From assembly GCA_028554795.2 (NCBI GenBank), contig CM068839.1, forward strand, positions 45,601,440 to 45,665,439: a stretch of DNA of 64,000 bases, in the 5' to 3' direction. A program made the translations under genes and the position numbers. Position 1 is the first letter of the stretch. The number at the start of each line of letters is the position of its first letter. The notes under the pieces were generated by a model. The model had not been told where the DNA came from and did no database searches. It was given only the letters and a program-made list of their open reading frames with translations. This document shows, in pieces, positions 26,951-36,648 of the stretch. The stretch comes from Sinohyriopsis cumingii. Lineage: Eukaryota > Mollusca > Bivalvia > Unionida > Unionidae.

Positions 26951-27283
26951 TGTGTGTGTGTGTGTGTGTGAGTGACGTTGGATTTCTTAAGGTATCTTTA
27001 ACAATTTTACAGTCATGTCGCTACGATGTCTGCAATGTGTCAGTTTATAGTCATGTCTAACAGTGGGGTATCATGTCGCAGCCATGTAGCATCATATCCC
27101 ACCCAGTCACATTATCCTGTCACCAGGCCAACAAGTCCTAACACTAACCTCTTAATGCTGAGCGCCAAGCGAGGCAGCTGCGAGTACCATTTTTATGTCT
27201 TTGGTATGACTGGGCCGGCTTTCGAACCCGCGACCTCATTCATCTGAGACAAACGCTCTAACCACTTAGGCCACCGGAGCAGT
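26951..27283 (-). repeat. tRNA-derived SINE, family A
   Basis: On the minus strand it starts tgctccggtggcctaagtgg, with box A (ggcctaagtggttagagcg, plus-strand 27254-27273) and box B (ggtcgcgggttcgaaagcc, 27217-27235). A body follows containing cagtcataccaaagacataa and ataatgtgactgggtggga, and it ends in a (CA)10 tail at 26951-26970. A second copy on the plus strand at 58198-58497 shares the body and the CA tail. I associate this type of tRNA-SINE with bivalve genomes from general knowledge, not from a search. Confidence 0.85.
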
Positions 27284-27284
27284 A

Positions 27285-27452
27285 GGAAACTTAACGTAAT
27301 ACAGCTATGTGTTCAAATTCGGCCTTGGAAATTTAAAGAAATACAGCATTGTGTTCAAACTCTACATTGGAAACTTAAAGTAATACAGATGTGTTCAAAT
27401 TTGGCCTTGAAAACTTAAAAGCAATACAGCCATGTCTTTAAATTCGGCCTTT
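27285..27452. repeat. About 42-bp tandem repeat, 4 copies
   Basis: The unit contains ggaaacttaaagtaatacag and tgtgttcaaattcggccttg. It starts directly at the 5' end of the family A SINE. Confidence 0.85.
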
Positions 27453-27684
27453 CTGTCCAGGCAATTCACAGAAATGCAAACATGGATCTTTATTGTTTTT
27501 ATAAAAAAATTTATTAAAGCAAAAGAACATTAAAAAAATGTTATTTCTTCTTTTTGGCATAGGAAGTTAGTCTTGTTTCCTTTGCCACCAACACAGAAGA
27601 CTCTACAGAGAAACCGGGTTGAAAGCAAAACTTCAGCGGCCATCAAAATCTGTTCGTAATACATGCGCAAATTATGCAGAAATA

Positions 27685-27885
27685 GCGGATATGACGACAG
27701 ACTTAATGTGATGACATACATATGCAACGAAATAATGAATGTGACGACACAAACATACAATAAAAAATAAAATATGTGAGACCAAATTTAGCAACAGAAA
27801 TAACCGATGTGACCGACACAAATATACAATAAAATAATGAATGTGTGAACACAATTAGACAACAAAAATAACCGATGTGACGAAT
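27685..27885. repeat. Degenerate tandem repeat, about 68-bp period
   Basis: The phrases ataaccgatgtgac and acaatanaataatgaatgtg recur about three times. Confidence 0.7.
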
Positions 27886-30314
27886 CACTGAGTAATTTCA
27901 GTATTGTTTCCAAACAAAATTTGATGCACAAGTAAACTGCCATACAAAACACACGCAACATATACATTAAAGATACATTTACATGCATTCATTTTAGACC
28001 CTCTTTGAAACTATTGGATTTAATACAAAAGCTGTAATTTATTTATTTATTTTGGTCTCTGGCTCCGTCATGTAAATAATTTTGTACAATTACGACTTTG
28101 TCCTCAATTAAGAAAAACTCACCAGCTTTTGGTAGGATCATGTTTTTCCTAACGCTGAAGAGTCAGTGCAAGCTACATGCGATGGAGCTGTTTTTTGTTC
28201 TTTTTTGTAATTTACCAGTCTCCAGTCATAAATACTGCACCCGGAGTCACACAATCTATGTACACAACTAGGTTTTAATAGGGCCTAACGAACTCAGGGA
28301 CACCCATCCGGCTCTGACCTGAATTCACCAAAAGTAAACCATGGCATCATGGAAGCTCACTAACACTTCACTCCATGTCGTTTGCCCCTAGTAACTGGCT
28401 AATTATTTCAGTCTAAGGAATATTTCCCCAGGACCAACTTCCCATAATCCAACAAGTAATCACAAAGATATAAGAAATCCTTAAAACGGAGCGCTATAAA
28501 CAAATGCACATAATCCACATTTATTACGCTATGATAAGTTTGCTTGACAAACAATGCCCCGTTTGCCTGGTAAATATATTTGCATAAATTATATTGCATT
28601 GATAATGTTTTTTATGAGGAAGAATGGTTTCTGTAGTATTAAGTGTTTATTAAGTCAAGATTTATTGTATGTTTGCAGCTTGTGTGTATCTGTATATGTG
28701 TGTGTATGTATAAAGTCTTTGATTTTTTGTTTATAAAGCATGGGTAAGGTATTCAAACATAAACACACCCAGGGTTATAATAAAGTGGATTGAGTTTTGT
28801 TTACTTTACAATCAATTGAGTGGTATATAATTTCCAAGAAATCTAGGTGAGCTTTGAAAGGGCCATTTCTCGTTTAACAATTATGGACATTACGACATTA
28901 CCTGTAAATGACTTATACATTTTTCCGAATCCAAGATGCTGTGGTGGTAGTGATAGTTGCTGCGGAGAGAGAGAGAGAGAGAGAACGGGTCTCTATCTCC
29001 CTACCTTCGTCTCTGAATCGCACAAGTCAGGCGGTCCACTTGCCATGATTGATGGAGAAAATCTGTCCTATTTCATGTATGACTGATATATCTATCTGTT
29101 GAACCTCATACCTGCCTCTTCAACTACATACCTACCTCGCATCTACTGATTATCCTCCCTCTTTGTTGATGTTATAGTTAGCAGGGCTTTGTTTAGAAAA
29201 GGTCTGATTTAGAAATAATGGGGTTAACAGGTTTTCTGTAATACACTCTTTAATTTGTTTTAAAAGAGAGGGACAGAGAGAGAGAGAGATCACTCTAATG
29301 ATTTTCTGGAGACAAGTGATTCTTTAGCATATATGGAAAATATCTCATGAATGGAATTTCTTATGTGTCCGTCTGTCTATTACTTTAAAATATGGCTATG
29401 AAGCTTTGAGATATAAAACTATATTGTAGCACCCTTCAAGTCTGCTTTACAAAGCAAAACAAGTAACCCATATTAACGCCTACAGAGCCGAAAGAGGTTA
29501 GGTCGACCAACATCTTTGTTAATTTAACTATGTGAACAGACCGCGTTTTGTAAAGACGGTCACATTATAGGGGAATTAAATCTTTAAACATATTCATCAG
29601 TGACTTACAGTTTACCTCCCTTAAAATAGTTTGCACCAATGGCACAGAGACAGAGAGAGATTTCCAATAAAAATTTAAGGAGGAATCTACATTATTATCA
29701 GTTGCGGATTGGGTTTGAAGGCGTAGCTGGCGTGCACTTCTTCCCACGCCTGAAGAAAACGATCGCAAAACAACCTTAACCTCTTTCTAGATTAAGTGTT
29801 CTTTACAGTAAGAGTTAGAAACATATCCTGGGTGTGCAGCTCCATAGACTCCTCGCCTAATTGTTTTGCCCTCCCCCCTCTGCCAAACGATATTTCTATA
29901 TCGGCCCCGTCTATGGCATACATAATGAAGACGACGTTTCGTGTTGACAACCAATGTAGACAAGACAACAAATTTGGATATTTTGGTTGTTAGCATGGTA
30001 ACTTGTCATTAAAAGATCATAAACATAAAAAATATGCATTCATATCTATGTATTCATTTCAACATATTGAAATCGGCAACTCGTCTTGTTGACGTAAATG
30101 AAATGTCTTCCTCCGGTATGCTATATAAATAATAATAATAAAAAATACAACAACATCACTGTCTTTATTTTAAAAGAATGACATATTTAGCATCAAAGTC
30201 CAAAACTGGATATAAACTAAATAAATTGGAAACAGCATTATGTCATAATGTAGCATATTCTATAACCGTTCTTGGCATCATTGAGGTCAGCAACACGAAT
30301 TAAAGATTGCATTT
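27886..30314. other. Unique sequence, no gene recognised
   Basis: About 2.4 kb with small GA runs (28969-28985, 29275-29290). On the minus strand at about 29790-29960 overlapping frames are open for 45-70 codons (one contains GADIEISFGRGG) and the local base composition is more GC-rich. It could be a relic coding fragment, but I do not recognise it. Confidence 0.4.
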
Positions 30315-30690
30315 TATTTACATGATTATGCAGACATGATGACAAAATTACATGTCAGTTTTCTATGTTGTTATACAGATATGACGTCAAAATTACATGT
30401 CAGTTTTCTATGTTGTTATACAGATATGACAACAAAATTATATATTTAGTTTGCTATGTTGCTATGCAGACATGACGTCAAAATTACGTCAGTTTTCTAT
30501 GTTGTTATACAGAAATGATAACAAAATTATATATTTAGTTTGCTATGTTGCTATGCAGACATGACGTCAAAATTACATCAGTTTTCTATGTTCTTATACA
30601 GATATGATAACAAAATTATATATTTAGTTTACTATGTTGCTATGCAGACATGACGACAAAATTAATTAGTTCCGTATGTTGCTATGTCGA
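30315..30690. repeat. About 45-bp minisatellite with TGACGTCA palindromes
   Basis: About eight copies of a unit with ctatgttgttatacagatat and a variable gacgtcaaaattac or gacaacaaaattat segment. The 8-bp palindrome tgacgtca occurs at 30382-30389, 30473-30480 and 30562-30569. The array ends about 75 bp before the LTR retrotransposon. Confidence 0.88.
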
Positions 30691-30762
30691 TTGAATTTAT
30701 ATTGCATGTTGACTTTTGTCCGTGATCAAGGTTTGAATATTTAACTGTCTGACATTTCCTTT

Positions 30763-30767
30763 ACCAT
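30763..30767. other. Target-site duplication, left copy (ACCAT)
   Basis: ACCAT directly precedes the 5' LTR and the same five bases directly follow the 3' LTR (37684-37688). Five bases is usual for Ty3/gypsy integration. Confidence 0.95.
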
Positions 30768-31802
30768 TGTGATGTTTTACCCCAACCCCTTGTATTATAC
30801 ATGTATTTATAAGTCTGTAAGTGGAGCCAGGTAAGCTTTGTTTTTCCAAGTACCTAAGTTGGCTAATCCTCTTACGTAACCCAGTCTTTGTTGAGCTCTT
30901 GAGTGGAAATCTGGCGGGAATCTTTGTACATGGGAACATGTGACGTAGACAACTTCAAAGAGCCGGAAGCCGACAATGGTAGGCTGGACAGTACATGGGG
31001 ACACACAGACTGACATTTTTATGATTGACAGTTCGATCAAATGACCAGAGTCCGTCGCCATCCAATCGGGATGCGTTGTAGGTGGGACTTGATTCGAGAA
31101 ACTGGCATAAGACTTGTACAAGCCTGAAATTCGTCAGTTGGTGTTTAAGAGTCGCAGTGACACACACTCCGTTAGCCATTCGTAAAAATTGGCGGAATTT
31201 AGGAAATTCATGAAATAGCTTCGATCAGGAAGCTTTCGGGGGACGAAAGAATTTCAGAGAATTTCGGGGGACGAGAGAAGTTCAGAGAATTTCGGGTGAC
31301 GGTGAGAGATACCGAGTGAATTTCGGGTGACCTCAAGGGATACCGTCAAGGGTTCCGGATACTAGAAGAGGAACCGGAAGTCAAGATAACGGCAAGGAAC
31401 AAGGATTATAGAAGAGGAAGCGGAAGTGGAGATCACGAAAGGAGAGAAAGACAAGGGAACGAAGAGATTTAGATGAGTAGCACTCAAGAAGGGAAAAATC
31501 TCCTCACACTGTGAACTCAAATGATGATCAAAGGGATCAATGGGTGAAAGAGAGACATTGATTACTTTAAATTCTTTTAAATTTCATTTATTAAATTGTT
31601 ATTGTTTAAATTTCATCTTTGTATTTCTTTTAATTTAACTGTCGGCATTGCTGACTGGGGGCTCGTAGCCATAAATATATTTAGTCAATAAATAATATAG
31701 TGTCCAGAATTAACCTTCTGAATAAGGACCAGGGGAACTTCTCATAATTCGTTAAAGTCTATAAGAAGAACCCCACCCCTAGACAACCACTACACCCCCA
31801 CA
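30768..31802 (+). repeat. 5' LTR (1035 bp)
   Basis: Starts TGTGATGTTTTACCCC and ends CACCCCCACA. I compared it with the 3' LTR line by line and saw no difference. A TATA-like ttataagt lies at about 30808 and AATAAA at 31687-31692, leaving about 110 bp of downstream sequence to the end. Between 31238 and 31345 the LTR holds a short degenerate tandem repeat around gaatttcgggtgac and gaatttcgggggacg. Confidence 0.97.
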
Positions 31803-32125
31803 GTGGGCGCTTCGTCCGGGATATGAATTAGACATATATATTATTTTGGGACTTAAAGTTATTGGTAGAAGTATTAGTGAACAGTGTGAGATATTTTCCA
31901 TTCTTTGTATTTGAAATTTTGTGATTTTCTCATCTTGTATTTTATTGTCATATGTGCAGGCTTTGTAGATCTTCCATTCATAGCAGTACGTGTGAAGCAG
32001 ATATCGAACAAATATCTTACCTGAACGAAACTAGTTGTTGTCGACAGGTAAGTATTTAAACTGGTATTACAAATATCTGTATATTGTTTGAATTTTGAGA
32101 CAAGGTATCACTTTACATTAGTATA
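31803..32125 (+). promoter_or_regulatory. Untranslated leader with consensus splice donor
   Basis: The 323-bp leader holds CAG|GTAAGT at 32047/32048 and an acceptor-like tttacattag ending at 32121, five bases before the Gag ATG. This would give a 74-nt intron. Whether it is used cannot be told from the sequence. Confidence 0.4.
31804..31821 (+). other. Primer-binding site, tRNA-Pro-like
   Basis: tgggcgcttcgtccggga begins 1 bp after the LTR with the TGG that pairs with a tRNA CCA end. Its last ten bases, with the next t, match the complement of the animal tRNA-Pro 3' end as I know it. The first part differs by one inserted and one substituted base. The primer assignment is tentative. Confidence 0.7.
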
Positions 32126-34105
32126 ATGGCTACCGAACGACAAATGATAAAGGAATACCGCGCCATGGGGTCGGAAGATCTTGGATACGAGGGAGATCGC
32201 CTGGCAACCTTTATAGAAGAAAGGATCAAGGAATGGAAGGCCGAAAAATCAGCGGAAAGAGAAGCCCAGAGAGAACTAGCCAAGATAGCAGCGGACCAAG
32301 AGTTAGCCAAGATAGCCGCGGACCGAGAAGCCCAGAGAGAACTAGCCAAGATAGCAGCGGACCAAGAGTTAGCCAAGATAGCAGCGGACCGAGACGCCCA
32401 GAAAGAGCTGGAGCTAGCCAGACTCGCTCACACTCTGGAGATGGAAAAGGTCAGAGTTGAAGCTAGGACCAACGGACGGGACGACGCCAGTACAAGCTCT
32501 GGAACAACCGGCCGACCTTTCATCGACCACCGGATAGTCCAGATCAACATGTCACGCTTCAATGATAGGGAGGAGGCTATTGACGATTTTCTCGTCCAGT
32601 TTGAGAAACTCGCACGCGCTCATCAGGTCCCTGAACAGCACTGGGCCATTAATGTCTCAGCCTTTTTGCAAGGTGCAGCTCGGGAAGTCTGCCACGGCTT
32701 AACTGCAGAAGAGGCTGATGACTACACTGCCCTCAAGAAGGCGCTTCTCTGCCATTACCGGCTGACCGCCGAGACTTACCGGAAACTTTTCCGGGACTCG
32801 GTGAAAAAGGTAACAGAGACCCACTCTCAATTCCACAACCGTGTTCGAGGTTTATTTGAGAAGTGGATGAAAATGGCCGAAGTCGAACGCACGTACGAAG
32901 GGATACGCGAGGTAATACTCAAGGAACATGTCCTGGGTACTTACCGTCGCGAATTGACAGTTTTCTTAGCAGAAAGAGAACACCGGACGCTCGAAGAGAT
33001 CGCTAACATGGCGGAGCGATACGAGCAGGCGCACTCGAAGAGTGGAGGTTCCGGGGTTGCTGACCGACCCCGACCCTCTGAGTCGCGTCGTATGGGGGAG
33101 GTTGAGCCGGCTGTCCGTAACCGTCAGGGCGACGGGAAGGTCGGAGAGGCACCTACAGGTAGGGCTGCCGCCTATCGACCTGGACAGGCCTCACCCACGA
33201 AACCAGGACTTGCAAGTCGGCGAGAGCCGCCGACATGTTTTAATTGCAAGCGCCTGGGGCATTTTGCCAGGGACTGTCCCAAGGGCAGGCAGACCCAGGT
33301 GAATGTCGTAGCTAAGAAGGAATGTGTGCCGGAAGCGAGTCGCAACCCAGCCAACCTTGCGGCCGCAACTGTCAATGGTGAAGGCGCCACCATCTTGTAT
33401 GACACTGGGTGCAGCGTCCCCGCGCTTGTCGACAAGAAATATGTCAAGCCGGAGGACTATACAGGGGAGGTAATAGAAGTTCAGTACGCGAACTGCGCGC
33501 GTGACTCATTACCAGTAGCTGTCATTGACCTCGATTCACCATACGTGAAGGGGAAAATTGAAGCTGCTTGCTTGGAGGGGCTATCACATGACGTCATATT
33601 GGGTTGCCGTTATGTGTTACCCCAGCCGAACCCCGAAACCTGCACACCTATGCCAGTGAGTGCTGTTGAAACCAGGGACATGAGTCGACAGCCGAAACAA
33701 AAGCCAATCCAAGTTACATCGACACCGGTTAGTAATGTTATTCCAGCGGAGTTAAGGAAGCTGCAACAGGAGGACGCAACTCTGGCGCAGTTGCACAAAC
33801 ACGCAGAAGCGGGAACAGAAAGGGAAACTCCGAACGGCGCGGTGAAGTTTGTCTACAAGAAGGGAATCTTGTATCGCCACGCCAGGAAACACAACGAACA
33901 CTTCAAGCAAGTCGTCGTGCCAAAGGAAAAGCGTTGCGAAGTACTGAAACTTGCACGCGAGAGTCTCATGGGTGGAGACATGGGAATTGCTAAGACGCGT
34001 GACCGTCTTGTAAAAGAGTTTTACTGGCCAGGGGTCCAGGGAGACGTAAAACGGTTCTGTCTCTCCTGTGACAAATGGCAGAGAATGGCACCGAAAACGG
34101 ATTAG
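32126..34105 (+). CDS. Gag-protease-integrase zinc domain polyprotein (ORF1)
   Basis: 659 codons from the first ATG after the leader. Residues about 35-110 form a charged coiled coil holding an in-frame 66-bp duplication (ELAKIAADQELAKIAADR, residues about 46-89). Residues about 130-310 resemble a retrotransposon Gag core. A CCHC knuckle, CFNCKRLGHFARDC, occupies 371-384 and the aspartic protease motif DTGCS 426-430, with VILG further on as the second protease landmark. Residues about 550-656 are an integrase N-terminal domain (FYWPG, then C648). At the positions expected for His-His-Cys-Cys the protein has Arg611, Asp618, Cys648 and Trp651, so three ligands are replaced. The frame then ends at TAG 34103-34105, before the integrase core, and the same frame reopens after it. 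A virus-like particle precursor is the expected role. Confidence 0.9.
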   Translation: MATERQMIKEYRAMGSEDLGYEGDRLATFIEERIKEWKAEKSAEREAQRELAKIAADQELAKIAADREAQRELAKIAADQELAKIAADRDAQKELELARLAHTLEMEKVRVEARTNGRDDASTSSGTTGRPFIDHRIVQINMSRFNDREEAIDDFLVQFEKLARAHQVPEQHWAINVSAFLQGAAREVCHGLTAEEADDYTALKKALLCHYRLTAETYRKLFRDSVKKVTETHSQFHNRVRGLFEKWMKMAEVERTYEGIREVILKEHVLGTYRRELTVFLAEREHRTLEEIANMAERYEQAHSKSGGSGVADRPRPSESRRMGEVEPAVRNRQGDGKVGEAPTGRAAAYRPGQASPTKPGLASRREPPTCFNCKRLGHFARDCPKGRQTQVNVVAKKECVPEASRNPANLAAATVNGEGATILYDTGCSVPALVDKKYVKPEDYTGEVIEVQYANCARDSLPVAVIDLDSPYVKGKIEAACLEGLSHDVILGCRYVLPQPNPETCTPMPVSAVETRDMSRQPKQKPIQVTSTPVSNVIPAELRKLQQEDATLAQLHKHAEAGTERETPNGAVKFVYKKGILYRHARKHNEHFKQVVVPKEKRCEVLKLARESLMGGDMGIAKTRDRLVKEFYWPGVQGDVKRFCLSCDKWQRMAPKTD

Positions 34106-34117
34106 CGACCCATCCCT

Positions 34118-36508
34118 TTGGGGAGTACGCCCCTTATCGATGAACCATTTAGACGTGTTGCCATGGATTTAATCGGACCGATAAAACCCGCGTCTGCGCA
34201 CGGGAATCGATATATTTTAACGGTTGTCGATTATGCGACACGCTATCCGGAGGCCGTTGCGTTGCGTAACATTGACACGGAAACCGTCGCGGAAGCTCTG
34301 TTTGCGATCTGGTCAAGAGTCGGGGTGCCCGACGAGATCTTGACCGATCAAGGAACACAATTTATGAGTCGTGTGATGGCGGAGGTGAATCGTCTCATGT
34401 CGATTAAACACCTCACGACTACACCGTATCACCCCCAATGTAACGGATTGGTCGAACGGTTTAATGGGACCTTGAAAAACACGCTCAAGAAATTGTGCGA
34501 AGGCCGCCCCAAGGATTGGGACCGGTATATTCCGGCCATGCTTTTTGCATACCGGGAAGTACCGCAAGCGAGTTTGGGGTTCTCTCCCTTTGAACTCTTG
34601 TACGGGAGAACCGTACGCGGCCCAATCGCCGTACTGAGACAGCTGTGGACAGACGACCACGCTGTAGAGGAAGTACGCACTACCTACCAGTACGTCGCGG
34701 ACTTGCGCAACAAACTGGAAGAGGTTTGTTCTCTCGCGCAAGAAAATCTCAAACGAGCTAAGGCGCAACAGGCGAAAAATTACAATAAGCGCGCAAAACC
34801 ACGTCAGTTTGAGGTAGGGGACAAAGTGTTGTTGTTGTTGCCCCAGGAACACAACAAGTTGCAAGTTTCCTGGAGGGGTCCATACGTCGTCACCAAGAAG
34901 GTCGGAGGTCAAACCTACCGGATACAGCTACCGACGAAAGAGAAATTGTACCATGCCAATTTGCTCAAGAGGTACCGGGAAAGGGAGACCGCCAGCGATT
35001 TTGTTGTCGCAGCGATAGTCACCGAGGATATCGAAGGCGATACGGAAGGTGCTAACACTGTCCCGAGCTGTCCATTAACGAGGGCCGAGACTCCGTCGGA
35101 CGTGGAGTGTGACCCCATGTTAACTGAAGGGCAGCGGAATGAGATAGAGACCTTGCTGGCCGGATATTCCGACGTGCTAACAGAAAAACCCGGGAGGACG
35201 ACGCTTGTCGAGTTCGGGTTAAAGATGGTGGACGACCGACCAGTTCAGCGTAAACCCTACCCCTTGCCCCACGCGAAACGACAAGTTGTAAGGGAAGAAA
35301 TCGAGCAGATGATTGCTCTGGGAGTAATCGAACCTGCCGACTCTCCGTACAGCTCACCAGTAGTCTTAGTGCAGAAGAAGGACGGCACCCATCGGTTCTG
35401 CGTCGACTACCGGAAGCTGAATCAGGTGACAGAATTTCAAGTTGAAATGCTACCTGACCCCGAACATATCTTCGCTTCGGTCTCGAAAGCGAAATATTTT
35501 TCCAAACTGGATTTGTCCAAGGGGTATTGGCAAATTCCGGTAAGGAAAGAAGACCGACCGAAGCTTGCTTTTGCTACTCCCGACGGGACATACCAATGGT
35601 TGGTGATGCCGTTCGGGGTACAAAACGCGCCCAGCGTCTTTACCAGAATGATGCGGAAGTTGTTGGAGCCCTTGCGCGATAGGGGTGTCCACAACTTCAT
35701 GGATGACCTCTTGTTAGCTACAGAGACATGGGGTGAACACCTCGCTCTGTTAGCTGACGTTTTGGAGCGGCTACGTCAGGAGGGCTTGACAGCCCGCCCT
35801 TCCAAATGTCACCTTGGTTTCAGGACATTAGACTATTTAGGACATACCCTGAGCCAAGGCACGCTGTCTCCAGAGAAGTCGAAGGTGGAGCAGTTGAGAA
35901 ACGCCGCACGCCCCACCACGAAAACGGAAGTGAGGTCATTCCTGGGACTGGCCGGATATTACCGGAGGTATGTCGCTAATTTCAGCGCGATTGCGGGCCC
36001 GTTGTCTGACCTAACCAAGAAACGGACCCCGAGTAAGTTCGTTTGGACAGATGCTTGTGAGCACGCATTCCAAACGCTAAAGGATAGACTTACATCCGAC
36101 GCAGTTGTTCGTCTACCGGACTTGGATAAAGAATTCGTTCTGCGCACCGATGCATGCGACACGGGACTGGGAGCAGTACTGCTCCAGGAGCATGACAAGA
36201 CGCTTTTTCCTGTCGCATACGGCAGCCGGAAGTTGTCTGCTGCCGAGAAGAATTACTCAGTATCGGAGAGGGAATGTCTCGGAATCGTGTTCGGCATATT
36301 ACGGTTCGAGCGATACCTATATGGACGTAAGTTCATATTGGAGACCGACCACCAACCACTCGCCTATCTGGCGCAGGCAAAGTTGTCCAATGGTCGATTG
36401 ATGCGATGGTCGCTGTTTTTACAGCAGTACCAGATGCAGATCAGATACTTGAAAGGATCTGAAAACGTAGGCGCAGATTTCATGAGTAGAAGCGCCGAAA
36501 TGATATAG
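34118..36508 (+). CDS. Integrase core-reverse transcriptase-RNase H polyprotein (ORF2)
   Basis: 796 codons from the first ATG; the frame is the same as ORF1 and is open directly after its stop. The integrase core has D17 (MDLIGP), D77 (LTDQGTQF) and E113 (GLVERFNG), a DD35E triad. A GPY/F module (WRGPYVV) starts at residue 252. The RT spans about 385-570, with D465 (KLDLSKGYWQI) and the active-site box FMDD at 527-530. RNase H carries D678 (RTDACDTGLGAVL), E719, D744 (ETDHQPLAYL) and D787 (GADFMSR). All catalytic residues I can place are present. Integrase upstream of RT is the unusual point. Without readthrough or re-initiation this protein would not be fused to Gag. Confidence 0.92.
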   Translation: MGSTPLIDEPFRRVAMDLIGPIKPASAHGNRYILTVVDYATRYPEAVALRNIDTETVAEALFAIWSRVGVPDEILTDQGTQFMSRVMAEVNRLMSIKHLTTTPYHPQCNGLVERFNGTLKNTLKKLCEGRPKDWDRYIPAMLFAYREVPQASLGFSPFELLYGRTVRGPIAVLRQLWTDDHAVEEVRTTYQYVADLRNKLEEVCSLAQENLKRAKAQQAKNYNKRAKPRQFEVGDKVLLLLPQEHNKLQVSWRGPYVVTKKVGGQTYRIQLPTKEKLYHANLLKRYRERETASDFVVAAIVTEDIEGDTEGANTVPSCPLTRAETPSDVECDPMLTEGQRNEIETLLAGYSDVLTEKPGRTTLVEFGLKMVDDRPVQRKPYPLPHAKRQVVREEIEQMIALGVIEPADSPYSSPVVLVQKKDGTHRFCVDYRKLNQVTEFQVEMLPDPEHIFASVSKAKYFSKLDLSKGYWQIPVRKEDRPKLAFATPDGTYQWLVMPFGVQNAPSVFTRMMRKLLEPLRDRGVHNFMDDLLLATETWGEHLALLADVLERLRQEGLTARPSKCHLGFRTLDYLGHTLSQGTLSPEKSKVEQLRNAARPTTKTEVRSFLGLAGYYRRYVANFSAIAGPLSDLTKKRTPSKFVWTDACEHAFQTLKDRLTSDAVVRLPDLDKEFVLRTDACDTGLGAVLLQEHDKTLFPVAYGSRKLSAAEKNYSVSERECLGIVFGILRFERYLYGRKFILETDHQPLAYLAQAKLSNGRLMRWSLFLQQYQMQIRYLKGSENVGADFMSRSAEMI

Positions 36509-36637
36509 ATCATTTGTTATATTTTCGTGTTCATACTCAGTTTAGCATTTAGTTCATTTTGCTGATTTTGTTCTTTATATCGTGTAACACTTTTGCTTTT
36601 TTAGTTTGAGTGAATAAAATCCTGATTTTATTCTCAA

Positions 36638-36648
36638 GCGTGGGGGGA
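36638..36648 (+). other. Polypurine tract
   Basis: agcgtgggggga ends directly at the 3' LTR. It is short and G-rich, with a pyrimidine at 36640 and another at 36641, so the functional core may be only ggggggа-type bases at 36642-36648. Confidence 0.75.

Noticed and set aside
27026-27247. 73-codon frame as a gene
   Set aside because: It lies entirely within the family A SINE.
30807-31179. 104- and 74-codon minus-strand frames, also at 36688-37060
   Set aside because: They lie wholly inside the two LTRs, are duplicated only because the LTRs are, and have no recognised domain.
34313-34912. 199-codon minus-strand frame opposite the retrotransposon ORF2
   Set aside because: A shadow of the strongly coding plus strand, without motifs of its own.
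36509-36648. env gene after RNase H
   Set aside because: Only 140 bp remain before the 3' LTR, with no open frame.
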